A stretch of DNA of 6,117 nt from Nitrospinae bacterium CG22_combo_CG10-13_8_21_14_all_47_10 (GCA_002786505.1 PCTK01000219.1:5103-11219), one strand, 5' to 3'. Numbered from the stretch's first letter, positions 1 to 5,526 are shown. Numbers and translations are program-made. The notes: generated by a model from the letters alone, not told the origin.

Positions 1-318
1 CAACGGAGCAACCTGTTCAGCGAGTTTATTAATGGCCGCCAGTTCCTCAGCATTCAAATCCCCTTGAATCGTCAGAGAATAAGAAGCGGCGGCTCGGGCC
101 ACCGAACTGAACTCCTGCACAACCCCATTTTCCCGAGTTTGCGTCTCGGTCAGCGATTCTGACAAGGATTGTTCCCCGCCAAAAGACAAGTTGACAAGGT
201 CGCCTTCACGGGTTTTCAAGCTCAATTCGCTGGAAACAAAAGTGCCCACAGAAGCAAGGGTGCTTTTCTGTTCCAGCGGAGTATTTTGAAAACCTGTTTC
301 TGACACAGCTAAAGTCAT
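1..318 (-). CDS. Uncharacterised sigma-28-driven protein, N-terminal part (DUF5610-like?)
   Basis: The reading frame is open from an ATG at 318 down to the left edge, giving 106 residues (MTLAVSETGF...KLAEQVAPL) with no stop, so the C-terminus lies outside the window. An AAGG stretch lies about 10 bases before the ATG as a modest ribosome binding site. No signal peptide or membrane segment is visible; the start is Ser/Thr/Glu-rich. Residues 80-106 (YSLTIQGDLNAEELAAINKL) resemble the start of the DUF5610-type domain, in which a 'GDLxxxELxAI' helix leads into a conserved region; this is from memory and not verified. The function is unknown. A sigma-28 promoter about 50 bases upstream suggests co-expression with flagellin and late flagellar genes. 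The reading frame is secure; the family assignment is tentative. Confidence 0.8.
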   Translation of the reverse strand, partial: MTLAVSETGFQNTPLEQKSTLASVGTFVSSELSLKTREGDLVNLSFGGEQSLSESLTETQTRENGVVQEFSSVARAAASYSLTIQGDLNAEELAAINKLAEQVAPL

Positions 319-367
319 TTTCGGCAACCTTAAAATTTATTAAATGCTTTTTTCATCCTTGTACTTT

Positions 368-395
368 TTATCGGCATAAAAACATTGAAACATTA
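368..395 (-). promoter_or_regulatory. Sigma-28 (FliA) promoter for the left-edge gene
   Basis: On the minus strand the -35 element reads TAATGTTT (388-395; 7 of 8 against TAAAGTTT) and the -10 element reads GCCGATAA (368-375; a perfect match). The spacer is 12 bases against the usual 11. Transcription would start near 361, giving a leader of roughly 43 bases before the ATG at 318. Orientation and distance both fit the gene at 1-318. The one-base-longer spacer is the only departure from consensus. Confidence 0.75.
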
Positions 396-516
396 GGGCC
401 AAAATACCTCAGCACCGGGCACTCAATAAATATCTGTTTTTACAGGGTTTATCCATTCCCCTCCAATGTTCCAATTGAGTAAACCGGGAATTTTGTGTTA
501 GGCTTTTTACTAAAGC

Positions 517-545
517 TTGCAATCATTTTGTCACAATGGTATCAA
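517..545 (+). promoter_or_regulatory. Possible weak sigma-70 promoter
   Basis: TTGCAA (517-522) and TATCAA (540-545) are separated by 17 bases, each matching 4 of 6 consensus positions. This would give a leader of about 80 bases before the ATG at 634. The -10 element lies within the inverted repeat at 537-551. The match is weak and could be chance. Confidence 0.25.
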
Positions 546-551
546 ATACCA
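537..551. repeat. Perfect inverted repeat, possible operator
   Basis: TGGTAT (537-542) and ATACCA (546-551) form a perfect 6-base inverted repeat around a 3-base centre, CAA. It overlaps the candidate -10 of the hypothetical gene at 634, where a repressor site would be expected. A small TTGT-C-ACAA palindrome directly precedes it (528-536). The repeat is seen in the sequence; the regulatory role is inference. Confidence 0.3.
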
Positions 552-633
552 GTTTCCGTTGAGGTCTTTTAATTTCCTCTGGCACAAGAGTATTTCCATA
601 AATTCTTTTTCACTGAAAACGCAAAAGCAGATC

Positions 634-1266
634 ATGAGCGACACTCTCAGACAAGATATTATTTTTAAAATTTTAAAAATCGCAAGAGACAACTCTGATT
701 TAAGTTCGGATGATTTGTTCAATCAGGCGGAGTCAGCGACTCTATCCATGTTCAACCAGTTAATCAACCCCAGCGCCGAAAGCGCGACCGCCGGGAAGGA
801 TGACAAGTCTCGAATCAAAAGGAGGATGAAACGGAAAGACCGGAACCAGCGTAAAGAACATGTTGGCCGTTTCTTTATTCGCTTGATGGAAAAAAATATC
901 AAACAGCCCGGTATCCCCGATTGCCTGATACCCGTTTTTGCCAATTCCGTTCATACCACCATTGGCGAAGAAGCTTACGGGCAGATTTCAAAAAAGGTTG
1001 ACCGTTTACTGGAGTTTGGTGAAAGCAAGGGTTTCGATTACGATAAAATACTGGACAGCAAACCGGGGCAAACCATCGCCAAGGAGATCCTGGCACTTTA
1101 CCGTGCTGAAGCAAGCTCGGCAAGTTTTTCAAAACAACTCAAAAATAATCTGGATAAAACTCTGGTGAAAAATATTTCATCCATTGAAAATGGTCAGGAA
1201 CTAAATATAGAAGATACCGTTAACCTGGCTTTTAATGAATTCAACAAATATCTACAAGCTGAATAA
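634..1266 (+). CDS. Hypothetical protein with a basic central patch, 210 aa
   Basis: I do not recognise this protein. From the ATG at 634 it has 210 residues (MSDTLRQDII...NKYLQAE). It looks soluble: no signal peptide or hydrophobic segment, mostly helix-forming residues. Residues 57-75 are extremely basic (DKSRIKRRMKRKDRNQRKEH), suggesting binding to nucleic acid or an acidic partner; the second half is amphipathic and Lys/Glu-rich. A TTG at 517 would add 39 residues, but that stretch (MQSFCHNGIKYQ...) is Phe/Ser/Asn-rich and lies over the putative promoter, so I prefer the ATG, although its ribosome binding site is poor. The gene faces rfbC tail to tail with a 27-base gap and no evident terminator. 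Its proximity to flagellar-regulon genes may or may not be meaningful. Confidence 0.7.
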   Translation: MSDTLRQDIIFKILKIARDNSDLSSDDLFNQAESATLSMFNQLINPSAESATAGKDDKSRIKRRMKRKDRNQRKEHVGRFFIRLMEKNIKQPGIPDCLIPVFANSVHTTIGEEAYGQISKKVDRLLEFGESKGFDYDKILDSKPGQTIAKEILALYRAEASSASFSKQLKNNLDKTLVKNISSIENGQELNIEDTVNLAFNEFNKYLQAE

Positions 1267-1302
1267 TCCGAAGAAATCAAACCTGTCTGAACACTACAAG
1301 CT
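1252..1302. repeat. Nine-base direct repeat at the convergent gene ends
   Basis: CTACAAGCT occurs at 1252-1260, in the last codons of the hypothetical gene, and again at 1294-1302, in the last codons of rfbC on the other strand, exactly 42 bases apart. The two copies bracket the short junction between the convergent genes. Flanking bases do not match, so it may be coincidence or the scar of a small duplication. Confidence 0.3.
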
Positions 1303-1821
1303 CTTCAAGCGTGGGTTGCTTTTATCTTTTTCCGAGAGAATGGGGTCCGAGATTGGCCAGTCGATCCCAATATCCGGATCATTCCAAATAATTCCTTTTT
1401 CTTTTTCTGCCGAATAATATTCAGAAACTTTATACAAAAACTCCGCCGTATCACTGAGCACCAGGAACCCGTGGGCAAAGCCAACCGGAATATAAAGTTG
1501 GAGGTAGTTGGTATCCGACAAAATAAAACTCTGCCATTCACCAAAAGTGGGAGAATTTTTTCTGATATCCACGACCACATCAAACACTTCTCCTTTTACC
1601 ACCCTGACCAACTTGGCCTGTTCCGGATCAACCCGGTAATGCAAACCCCTTAAAACATTTTTATTGGAAAGGGATTGATTATCCTGGACAAACTCTTCCC
1701 GGATTCCCAAAGCGAGGTACTTTTCCTTTTCATAGCTTTCAAAAAAACAGCCTCGGGAATCATTGTGGACAGCAGGTTCAATGAGCAAAACCCCTTCAAG
1801 TTTCGTTTTGCTGGCTTTCAA
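1294..1821 (-). CDS. rfbC: dTDP-4-dehydrorhamnose 3,5-epimerase
   Basis: RmlC/RfbC epimerises C3 and C5 of dTDP-4-keto-6-deoxy-glucose, the third step of dTDP-L-rhamnose synthesis in the cytoplasm. The 175-residue length suits this cupin family. Family blocks appear in order: FFESY (26-30), FVQDNQS, VLRGLHY with catalytic His61, GEVFDVVVDIR (78-87), IPVGFAHGFLVLS (111-123), AEFLY with Tyr130, WNDPDIGIDWP (146-156) and LSEKD with Asp166. His61, Tyr130 and Asp166 line up with His63, Tyr133 and Asp170 of the Salmonella enzyme. The start is TTG at 1821, with AGGAGA just upstream and no later Met that keeps the conserved N-terminus. No rfbA, rfbB or rfbD is adjacent, so it stands alone here. Rhamnose for surface glycan or flagellin glycan is the likely use. 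Confidence 0.95.
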   Translation of the reverse strand: MKASKTKLEGVLLIEPAVHNDSRGCFFESYEKEKYLALGIREEFVQDNQSLSNKNVLRGLHYRVDPEQAKLVRVVKGEVFDVVVDIRKNSPTFGEWQSFILSDTNYLQLYIPVGFAHGFLVLSDTAEFLYKVSEYYSAEKEKGIIWNDPDIGIDWPISDPILSEKDKSNPRLKSL

Positions 1822-1825
1822 GGTT

Positions 1826-1831
1826 TCTCCT
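1826..1831 (-). promoter_or_regulatory. Shine-Dalgarno that fixes the TTG start of rfbC
   Basis: On the minus strand AGGAGA lies 4 bases (5 from AGGAG) before the TTG at 1821-1819. This strong site and the lack of an in-frame ATG nearby settle the use of TTG as start codon. Confidence 0.75.
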
Positions 1832-1919
1832 GTATAAAAGTTGGTGAAATGCCGGTAATATGTTCAGCTTTTCGGCGGCACAGGGAAGCGGATAGCAAGG
1901 GCTCATCAAGCCGCTTATA

Positions 1920-1947
1920 TTATTGCTGGGCAGAGACAGTTATTGCT
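1920..1947. repeat. Direct repeat TTATTGCT with 20-base period
   Basis: TTATTGCT occurs at 1920-1927 and 1940-1947 in the intergenic region shared by rfbC (minus) and hisA (plus). The 20-base period is close to two helical turns, an arrangement that can bind a regulator on one DNA face. No known operator is recognised. The rest of the 251-base gap (1822-2072) shows no gene and no strong terminator. Confidence 0.3.
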
Positions 1948-2055
1948 CACTGGCCCTCACGCCGAGTGGGGATTATATAACGCATTTTTGAGCTTGGCAA
2001 ACAACGTTGAAGAAGAGAAATACCTCTGTTAATATCAATCTTTACCTTGCAACCT

Positions 2056-2061
2056 TATAAT
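2056..2061 (+). promoter_or_regulatory. Consensus -10 box immediately before hisA
   Basis: A perfect TATAAT ends 11 bases before the hisA ATG. A start site at the usual distance would fall near 2067-2069, leaving only 4 to 6 untranslated bases. No good -35 hexamer sits 16-18 bases upstream (TATCAA at 2033-2038). hisA also lacks a Shine-Dalgarno, which fits a nearly leaderless message. AT-rich chance occurrence cannot be excluded. Confidence 0.4.
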
Positions 2062-2072
2062 CAAAACTACTA

Positions 2073-2801
2073 ATGAGAATAATACCGGCAGTAGATATCA
2101 AAGAAGGGCGGTGTGTGCGTCTTTCACAGGGAAAAGCAGATCAGGAAACCGTCTATTCCAATGACCCCGTCTCAATGGCCAATCATTGGGATGAAGAAGG
2201 GGCACAGACCATTCACGTTGTAGACCTGGATGGTGCATTCCAAGGCTCACCGATAAATGCTGAAATCGTAAAAAATATCATCTACAACAGTTCTGTGGAT
2301 ATACAAGTCGGCGGGGGAATTCGCACTCTTGAAACCATTGAAGCGTATATTAAAGCTGGCGCATACAGGGTCATTTTAGGCACCGTGGCTCAGAAGGAAC
2401 CAGAGTTTGTTGAAGAAGCTTGCCGACGTTTCCCCGATAAAATCATTGTCGGCATTGATGCCCGGGATGGTTTGGTGGCTGTGAAAGGCTGGGTGGAAGT
2501 CTCGGAACAGAAAGCCACTGACCTTGCCCAGAAAATGAAGAGCTATGGCATTGCCGGGTTTATTTTCACCGACATCAGCCGCGATGGCATGCTGAAGGGC
2601 CCAAACCTGGAAAGCATCAAGGAATTTGCCGAGTCCGCGCAATTACCTGTGATCGCGTCGGGAGGAGTCAGCCGCCTTGAAGACATAAAAAATCTGGCCA
2701 AACTGGAGCCTTATGGCGTCGAGGGTGTGATCATCGGCAAAGCCCTCTACGATAAAACCCTAACCTTTAAGGAGGCACGGGATACCCTGCATGCTAGCTA
2801 A
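2073..2801 (+). CDS. hisA: Phosphoribosylformimino-AICAR ribotide isomerase (ProFAR isomerase)
   Basis: HisA catalyses the Amadori rearrangement of ProFAR to PRFAR in histidine synthesis. The 242-residue (beta-alpha)8 barrel has the expected length. MRIIPAVDIKEG opens it with catalytic base Asp8, and VGIDARDG carries catalytic acid Asp129. The two phosphate sites appear as QVGGGIRT (78-85) and VIASGGVS in the C-terminal half, and FTDISRDGMLKGPN (165-178) is the usual HisA-specific block. The ATG at 2073 gives the canonical N-terminus but has no recognisable Shine-Dalgarno; a TATAAT lies just upstream. The stop overlaps hisF by 11 bases, so the two are surely cotranscribed and probably translationally coupled. 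hisH, which normally sits next to hisA, is absent; the upstream neighbour is rfbC on the other strand. Confidence 0.97.
   Translation: MRIIPAVDIKEGRCVRLSQGKADQETVYSNDPVSMANHWDEEGAQTIHVVDLDGAFQGSPINAEIVKNIIYNSSVDIQVGGGIRTLETIEAYIKAGAYRVILGTVAQKEPEFVEEACRRFPDKIIVGIDARDGLVAVKGWVEVSEQKATDLAQKMKSYGIAGFIFTDISRDGMLKGPNLESIKEFAESAQLPVIASGGVSRLEDIKNLAKLEPYGVEGVIIGKALYDKTLTFKEARDTLHAS
2769..2775 (+). promoter_or_regulatory. Distant Shine-Dalgarno for hisF within hisA
   Basis: AAGGAGG is a perfect Shine-Dalgarno, but it ends 15 bases before the hisF ATG at 2791, longer than the usual 5-10. No nearer ATG/GTG/TTG in the hisF frame would shorten the gap, and the canonical HisF N-terminus begins at 2791. 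The overlap with hisA suggests that ribosomes ending hisA help initiate hisF. Confidence 0.5.
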
Positions 2802-3636
2802 ACGAATCATACCCTGCCTGGATGTAAAAGATGGCCGCGTGGTCAAAGGGGTCAACTTTGTAAATCTCCGCGATGCCGGGGACCCGGTTGAAGTCGCTTC
2901 GGCTTACGAAATAGAAGGGGCCGACGAACTTACCTTTTTAGACATTACCGCCTCACACGAAAAACGCAACATTATTCTGGATGTTGTCTCCCGCACCGCG
3001 GAAAAAGTTTTCATGCCTTTGACGGTTGGGGGTGGCGTACGCACTCTGGATGATATCCGTAATCTTCTGAAAGCCGGTGCGGACAAAGTCGCCATCAACA
3101 CAGCCGCCGTCAAGGACCCGGATTTTGTACAACGTGCGGCGAAACGTTTTGGAAGCCAATGTATTGTTGTCGCCATTGACGCAAAAGCGGTGCAAGCCTC
3201 CCGTCCTGAACCCACACATCCTGAATGGGAATCCGAACACCCTGAACTGTTGCTGAAAAATTCCGACTCACCTCCCGCCTGGGAAATTTACACGCATGGA
3301 GGAAGAAATCCAACCGGCATTCATGTTCAAAGATGGGCGCAAAAAATGGAATCCTATGGCGCGGGAGAAATTCTGCTCACCAGCATGGACCGCGATGGCA
3401 CCAAAGCCGGATATGACATTGAACTCAACAAAACAGTTTCAGAATCCGTTACCATTCCCGTCATCGCCTCGGGAGGAGCGGGAACCCTTGAGCATTTATA
3501 TGAAGGAATTGTAAAGGGAAAAGCCTCAGCGGTACTGGCCGCTTCTATTTTTCATTTTAAGGAATTCACCATTCAGGAAACCAAAACCTACCTGCAATCC
3601 AGAGGTGTAACCGTCAGACCCGGCCAGTCTGTTTGA
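2791..3636 (+). CDS. hisF: Imidazole glycerol phosphate synthase, cyclase subunit, with loop insertion
   Basis: HisF is the cyclase half of IGP synthase: it uses ammonia made by HisH to convert PRFAR to imidazole glycerol phosphate plus AICAR. MLAKRIIPCLDVKDGRVVKG contains catalytic Asp11; VVAIDAK contains catalytic Asp130. Also present are LTVGGGVRTLDDI (78-90), WEIYTHGGRNPTGI (164-177), GAGEILLTSMDRDGTKAGYD (190-209) and VIASGGAGTLEHL (224-236). At 281 residues it is about 25 longer than usual (250-258). The excess is residues 133-163, between AIDAK and WEIYTHGG, a Pro/Glu-rich stretch with three CCT-GAA (Pro-Glu) pairs. This is the beta5-alpha5 loop on the active-site face, away from the known HisH docking face. 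It overlaps hisA by 11 bases and the convergent carboxypeptidase gene by 23. The core looks active. Confidence 0.97.
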   Translation: MLAKRIIPCLDVKDGRVVKGVNFVNLRDAGDPVEVASAYEIEGADELTFLDITASHEKRNIILDVVSRTAEKVFMPLTVGGGVRTLDDIRNLLKAGADKVAINTAAVKDPDFVQRAAKRFGSQCIVVAIDAKAVQASRPEPTHPEWESEHPELLLKNSDSPPAWEIYTHGGRNPTGIHVQRWAQKMESYGAGEILLTSMDRDGTKAGYDIELNKTVSESVTIPVIASGGAGTLEHLYEGIVKGKASAVLAASIFHFKEFTIQETKTYLQSRGVTVRPGQSV

Positions 3637-4567
3637 CACCACAATGTTCCAGTTCCAGGGTTTTTGCTTTGCTGTCCAGTGTCGCGGTTATCCCTAAAGG
3701 AATGGTCCATACCTCTTTGCCATGACCTATGGGGCAATGCGTCAGAATCGGAAAGCCCGGTTTTGGAAAAATATCCGCAAGAATATCTTCAATCGTCCCA
3801 TCTTCTTTGTGTTGCGGGCGGCAGTTGACCATTTCTCCGAAAACCAACCCGCGCACACCTTTAAACATACCTGCGTTTTTCAATTGCCACAGCATGCCAT
3901 CAATCCGGTACAAAGGCTCGTTGACATCTTCTATCAATAAAATTTTATTCCTGGTGTTAATCTCATAGGGAGTGGTTAATGAACGACACAACAAGGTCAA
4001 ACAGCCGCCGGCAATTTTTCCTTTAGCCGCTCCCTTGGAAAACACCTTCGCTTTTGGAGAGTGGCAAACCCTGGCCCTGGCATCGCCCGTCAATAACGCC
4101 TTAAATTGTCGGCGCGATTTTTTCATTTCAGTCCGCCCAAAACTTCCAGCAACCATGGGGCCGTGAAACGCGATCAGCCCACATTCTTGCACGAGAAAAT
4201 GGAGAAGCAGGGTGATATCGCTGGACCCCACCACAGCTTTCGGATGGGCTCTTATCTCATCAGGCTTAAGGAGAGAGAGAACGCGATTAGCCCCATACCC
4301 GCCGCGGGCGCAAAAAATTGCCCGGACCTCGGTGTTCTTAAACATGTCCATGAGATCCTGAGCCCGGTCCTTGTCGGAACCCGCCATAAAACGTGAACGC
4401 GCAAGGACATGCCTGCCCAACAAGGGCGTAAACCCCATGGCACGGACCACCGCCAGCCCGGTTTCCAACTGTTCCCTGTCCACGGGGCCCGCTGGGGCCA
4501 CCACCCCCACAACATCACCCTTTTTCAATGCAGGGGGTCGGAGGAGAGAATGAATTGAATTCGACAT
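3614..4567 (-). CDS. ldcA: Muramoyltetrapeptide LD-carboxypeptidase, peptidase family S66
   Basis: S66 enzymes cut the terminal D-Ala from tetrapeptide muropeptides in the cytoplasm during peptidoglycan recycling. The 317-residue length is typical. Landmarks in order: GDVVGVVAPAGPVD (17-30), ARGGYGANRVL (87-97), VGSSDIT with nucleophile Ser116, FHGPM (134-138), AGGCLTLL, TPYEIN, LLIEDVNEPLY with Glu213, and CPIGHGKE with His282. Ser116, Glu213 and His282 correspond to the Ser-Glu-His triad of Pseudomonas LdcA. The motif following LYRID reads GML where family members usually have RML, a small departure. No signal peptide is present. The ATG at 4567 lacks a strong Shine-Dalgarno. It is divergent from the SpsF-like gene (55-base gap) and its last 23 bases overlap hisF. 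Related S66 proteins include the microcin self-immunity protein MccF, so substrate is not certain. Confidence 0.92.
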   Translation of the reverse strand: MSNSIHSLLRPPALKKGDVVGVVAPAGPVDREQLETGLAVVRAMGFTPLLGRHVLARSRFMAGSDKDRAQDLMDMFKNTEVRAIFCARGGYGANRVLSLLKPDEIRAHPKAVVGSSDITLLLHFLVQECGLIAFHGPMVAGSFGRTEMKKSRRQFKALLTGDARARVCHSPKAKVFSKGAAKGKIAGGCLTLLCRSLTTPYEINTRNKILLIEDVNEPLYRIDGMLWQLKNAGMFKGVRGLVFGEMVNCRPQHKEDGTIEDILADIFPKPGFPILTHCPIGHGKEVWTIPLGITATLDSKAKTLELEHCGVKQTGRV

Positions 4568-4622
4568 TACAAATCCACTTTGAAAGGTTACAATACCGGC
4601 GAACCTTATCCCTTATTGAAAA
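4568..4622. other. Short divergent promoter region
   Basis: These 55 bases must hold start signals for both the LD-carboxypeptidase (minus) and the SpsF-like gene (plus). On the plus strand TTGAAA (4580-4585) could be a -35, with TTATCC about 19-20 bases later as a poor -10. No sigma-28 motif is visible, so these genes do not appear to be directly in the flagellin regulon. Confidence 0.35.
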
Positions 4623-5366
4623 ATGGTTTCTGTCACCGCTATCATTCAAGCCAGAATGGGGTCTACCCGGTTTCCCGGCAAAAGCCTGCGCCTGCTTGCG
4701 GGCCTGCCCCTGCTGGAGCATATCATTATTCGTTTAAAACAGGTGCCGGAAATTGACCTCATCCTCCTGGCCATTCCCGAAAAAGAATCAGAAATCCCAC
4801 TGATTGAGTTTGCCCATCGGCTCAAAATCCCGGTTTTCCAAGGGTCGGAAGAAGATGTCCTGGACCGATTCATAAAAGCGGGCGAGAGCGTCCAGACAGA
4901 ACAAGTGGTTCGTGTCTGCGGCGACGACCCCCTTATTGATATCCCGCTTTTAAGTTCGCTCATTCAGGCGCATTTGTCGGATAAGGCCGATTACACCCTC
5001 CCCCGCGACCCTGTTCCCCTGGGCAGTGCCTGCGAAATCGTCCGGCTTGAGACCTTAAAAAAAATCGGTGAACTGGCTGAAAATTCTATTTACCGGGAAC
5101 ACGTCACCACCTGGTTTCATGACCATCCTTCTTCTTTCAGGATCAAACACATTGAAGTCCCCGACTATTTAAAGGATCGAAACTTCCGCCTGACTGTAGA
5201 TACAGAACAAGATTTTCAGTTTATGGAAGAGCTTTTTAAAAACCTCCCCCACTCTCCCTACTCCCCCTTGAGTCTGCAAACAGTTATCGAATACCTGAAC
5301 ACTCACCCCGAGACCGCTGTCTTAAACATTGATATTCCACAAAAAAACTGGCGTGAAGAAAATTGA
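4623..5366 (+). CDS. SpsF-like cytidylyltransferase family protein (sugar nucleotide synthesis)
   Basis: This 247-residue protein belongs to the SpsF / CMP-sugar synthetase group (CTP_transf_3 type), which activates a sugar as its CMP or related nucleotide. The nucleotide-binding signature AIIQARMGSTRFPGK is at residues 6-20, GSEEDVLDRF at 74-83, a metal-binding segment RVCGDDPLID at 97-106, YREHVT at 157-162 and FRLTVDTEQDF at 188-198. Length and motif order suit the family, and no membrane segment is seen. SpsF relatives often lie in flagellin or spore-coat glycosylation clusters, and the flagellin gene follows after 261 bases, so a role in flagellin glycan is plausible but inferred. The exact sugar is unknown. 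The ATG at 4623 has only a weak upstream ribosome site. It is not in an operon with flagellin, which has its own promoter. Confidence 0.87.
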   Translation: MVSVTAIIQARMGSTRFPGKSLRLLAGLPLLEHIIIRLKQVPEIDLILLAIPEKESEIPLIEFAHRLKIPVFQGSEEDVLDRFIKAGESVQTEQVVRVCGDDPLIDIPLLSSLIQAHLSDKADYTLPRDPVPLGSACEIVRLETLKKIGELAENSIYREHVTTWFHDHPSSFRIKHIEVPDYLKDRNFRLTVDTEQDFQFMEELFKNLPHSPYSPLSLQTVIEYLNTHPETAVLNIDIPQKNWREEN

Positions 5367-5386
5367 TAGTTTTTTCAGTTTTTAAT

Positions 5387-5413
5387 TAAAGTTCTAAGTT
5401 TTCTCACCGATAA
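5387..5413 (+). promoter_or_regulatory. Sigma-28 (FliA) promoter of the flagellin gene
   Basis: TAAAGTTC (5387-5394; 7 of 8) and ACCGATAA (5406-5413; 7 of 8) are spaced by exactly 11 bases, a near-perfect match to TAAAGTTT-N11-GCCGATAA. Transcription would start near 5420, giving a leader of about 208 bases before the flagellin ATG at 5628. Late-class FliA control of flagellin is the rule in flagellated bacteria. Confidence 0.88.
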
Positions 5414-5427
5414 CCCAATTAAGCAGA

Positions 5428-5453
5428 ATTGTCCCAAAAGGATTTTGGGCAAT
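5428..5453 (+). promoter_or_regulatory. Leader hairpin A with GGA triloop, candidate CsrA site
   Basis: CCCAAAA (5433-5439) pairs with TTTTGGG (5443-5449) around the loop GGA. ATTG (5428-5431) and CAAT (5450-5453) extend the stem to 11 pairs with one bulged T. The top of the stem and loop contain AAGGAT, which matches the CsrA preference for ARGGAU with GGA in a hairpin loop. It is not followed by a T-run, so it is not an intrinsic terminator. The structure is seen in the sequence; CsrA binding is inferred. Confidence 0.5.
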
Positions 5454-5463
5454 CAAATAAGCC

Positions 5464-5498
5464 TTTCAAACCCGAATTACTGCTTTATCGGTTTGAAA
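5464..5498 (+). repeat. Leader hairpin B
   Basis: The segment TTTCAAACCCGA (5464-5475) pairs with TCGGTTTGAAA (5488-5498) over 11 base pairs with one bulged C and a 12-base loop. It lies in the middle of the transcribed flagellin leader. It could stabilise the message or space the flanking elements. No GGA is in its loop and no T-run follows. Confidence 0.5.
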
Positions 5499-5504
5499 AT
5501 AAAG

Positions 5505-5526
5505 GTGGCATGCTGAGGAGCGCCAC
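5505..5526 (+). repeat. Leader hairpin C with GAGG loop
   Basis: GTGGC (5505-5509) pairs with GCCAC (5522-5526), and inside it GCT (5512-5514) pairs with AGC (5519-5521) around the loop GAGG, leaving a two-base AT bulge. A GGA (5517-5519) straddles the loop, making this a second, weaker candidate for CsrA-type binding. Confidence 0.4.

Larger units (their letters stand above)
319..633. other. Divergent intergenic region, 315 bases
   Basis: No convincing gene lies here. It separates two divergently transcribed genes and holds the sigma-28 promoter for the left gene, a weak sigma-70-like promoter at 517-545 and an inverted repeat at 537-551 for the right gene. A frame continuous with the right-hand gene extends up to a TTG at 517, but its translation is not gene-like and I treat it as leader. 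Confidence 0.6.

Noticed and set aside
580..597. TGGCAC resembling the -24 element of a sigma-54 promoter ahead of the gene at 634
   Set aside because: The -12 position reads TATTTCC instead of TTGC, lacking the essential GC at the right spacing.
517..633. N-terminal extension of the hypothetical protein from a TTG at 517
   Set aside because: The added 39 residues have a composition unlike the rest of the protein, overlap promoter-like sequence, and the TTG has no Shine-Dalgarno; the ATG at 634 is simpler.
1675..1980. A plus-strand open frame of 101 codons overlapping the start of rfbC and its upstream region
   Set aside because: Half of it is antisense to the well-supported rfbC gene, the translation has no recognisable motif, and no ribosome site precedes it.
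1995..2011. TGGCAA...GTTGAA resembling a sigma-54 promoter upstream of hisA
   Set aside because: The GG-to-GC spacing does not hold and the -12 element lacks GC.
2904..3313. Several minus-strand open frames of 67-103 codons within hisF
   Set aside because: They lie entirely antisense to a strongly conserved gene and show no family motif or ribosome site.
5433..5449. The perfect CCCAAAA/TTTTGGG hairpin as an intrinsic terminator of the SpsF-like gene
   Set aside because: The stem is AT-rich and no T-run follows; it also lies downstream of the flagellin promoter, where a terminator would block flagellin.
5485..5492. A minus-strand ACCGATAA, an exact inverse copy of the flagellin -10 element
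   Set aside because: No TAAA-type -35 lies at the proper distance; the sequence is better explained as the right arm of the leader hairpin at 5464-5498.
5505..5521. TGGCATGCTGAGGAGC as a sigma-54 promoter for flagellin
   Set aside because: The GG and GC are separated by 11 instead of 10 bases and TTGC is absent, while a near-perfect sigma-28 promoter is present upstream.
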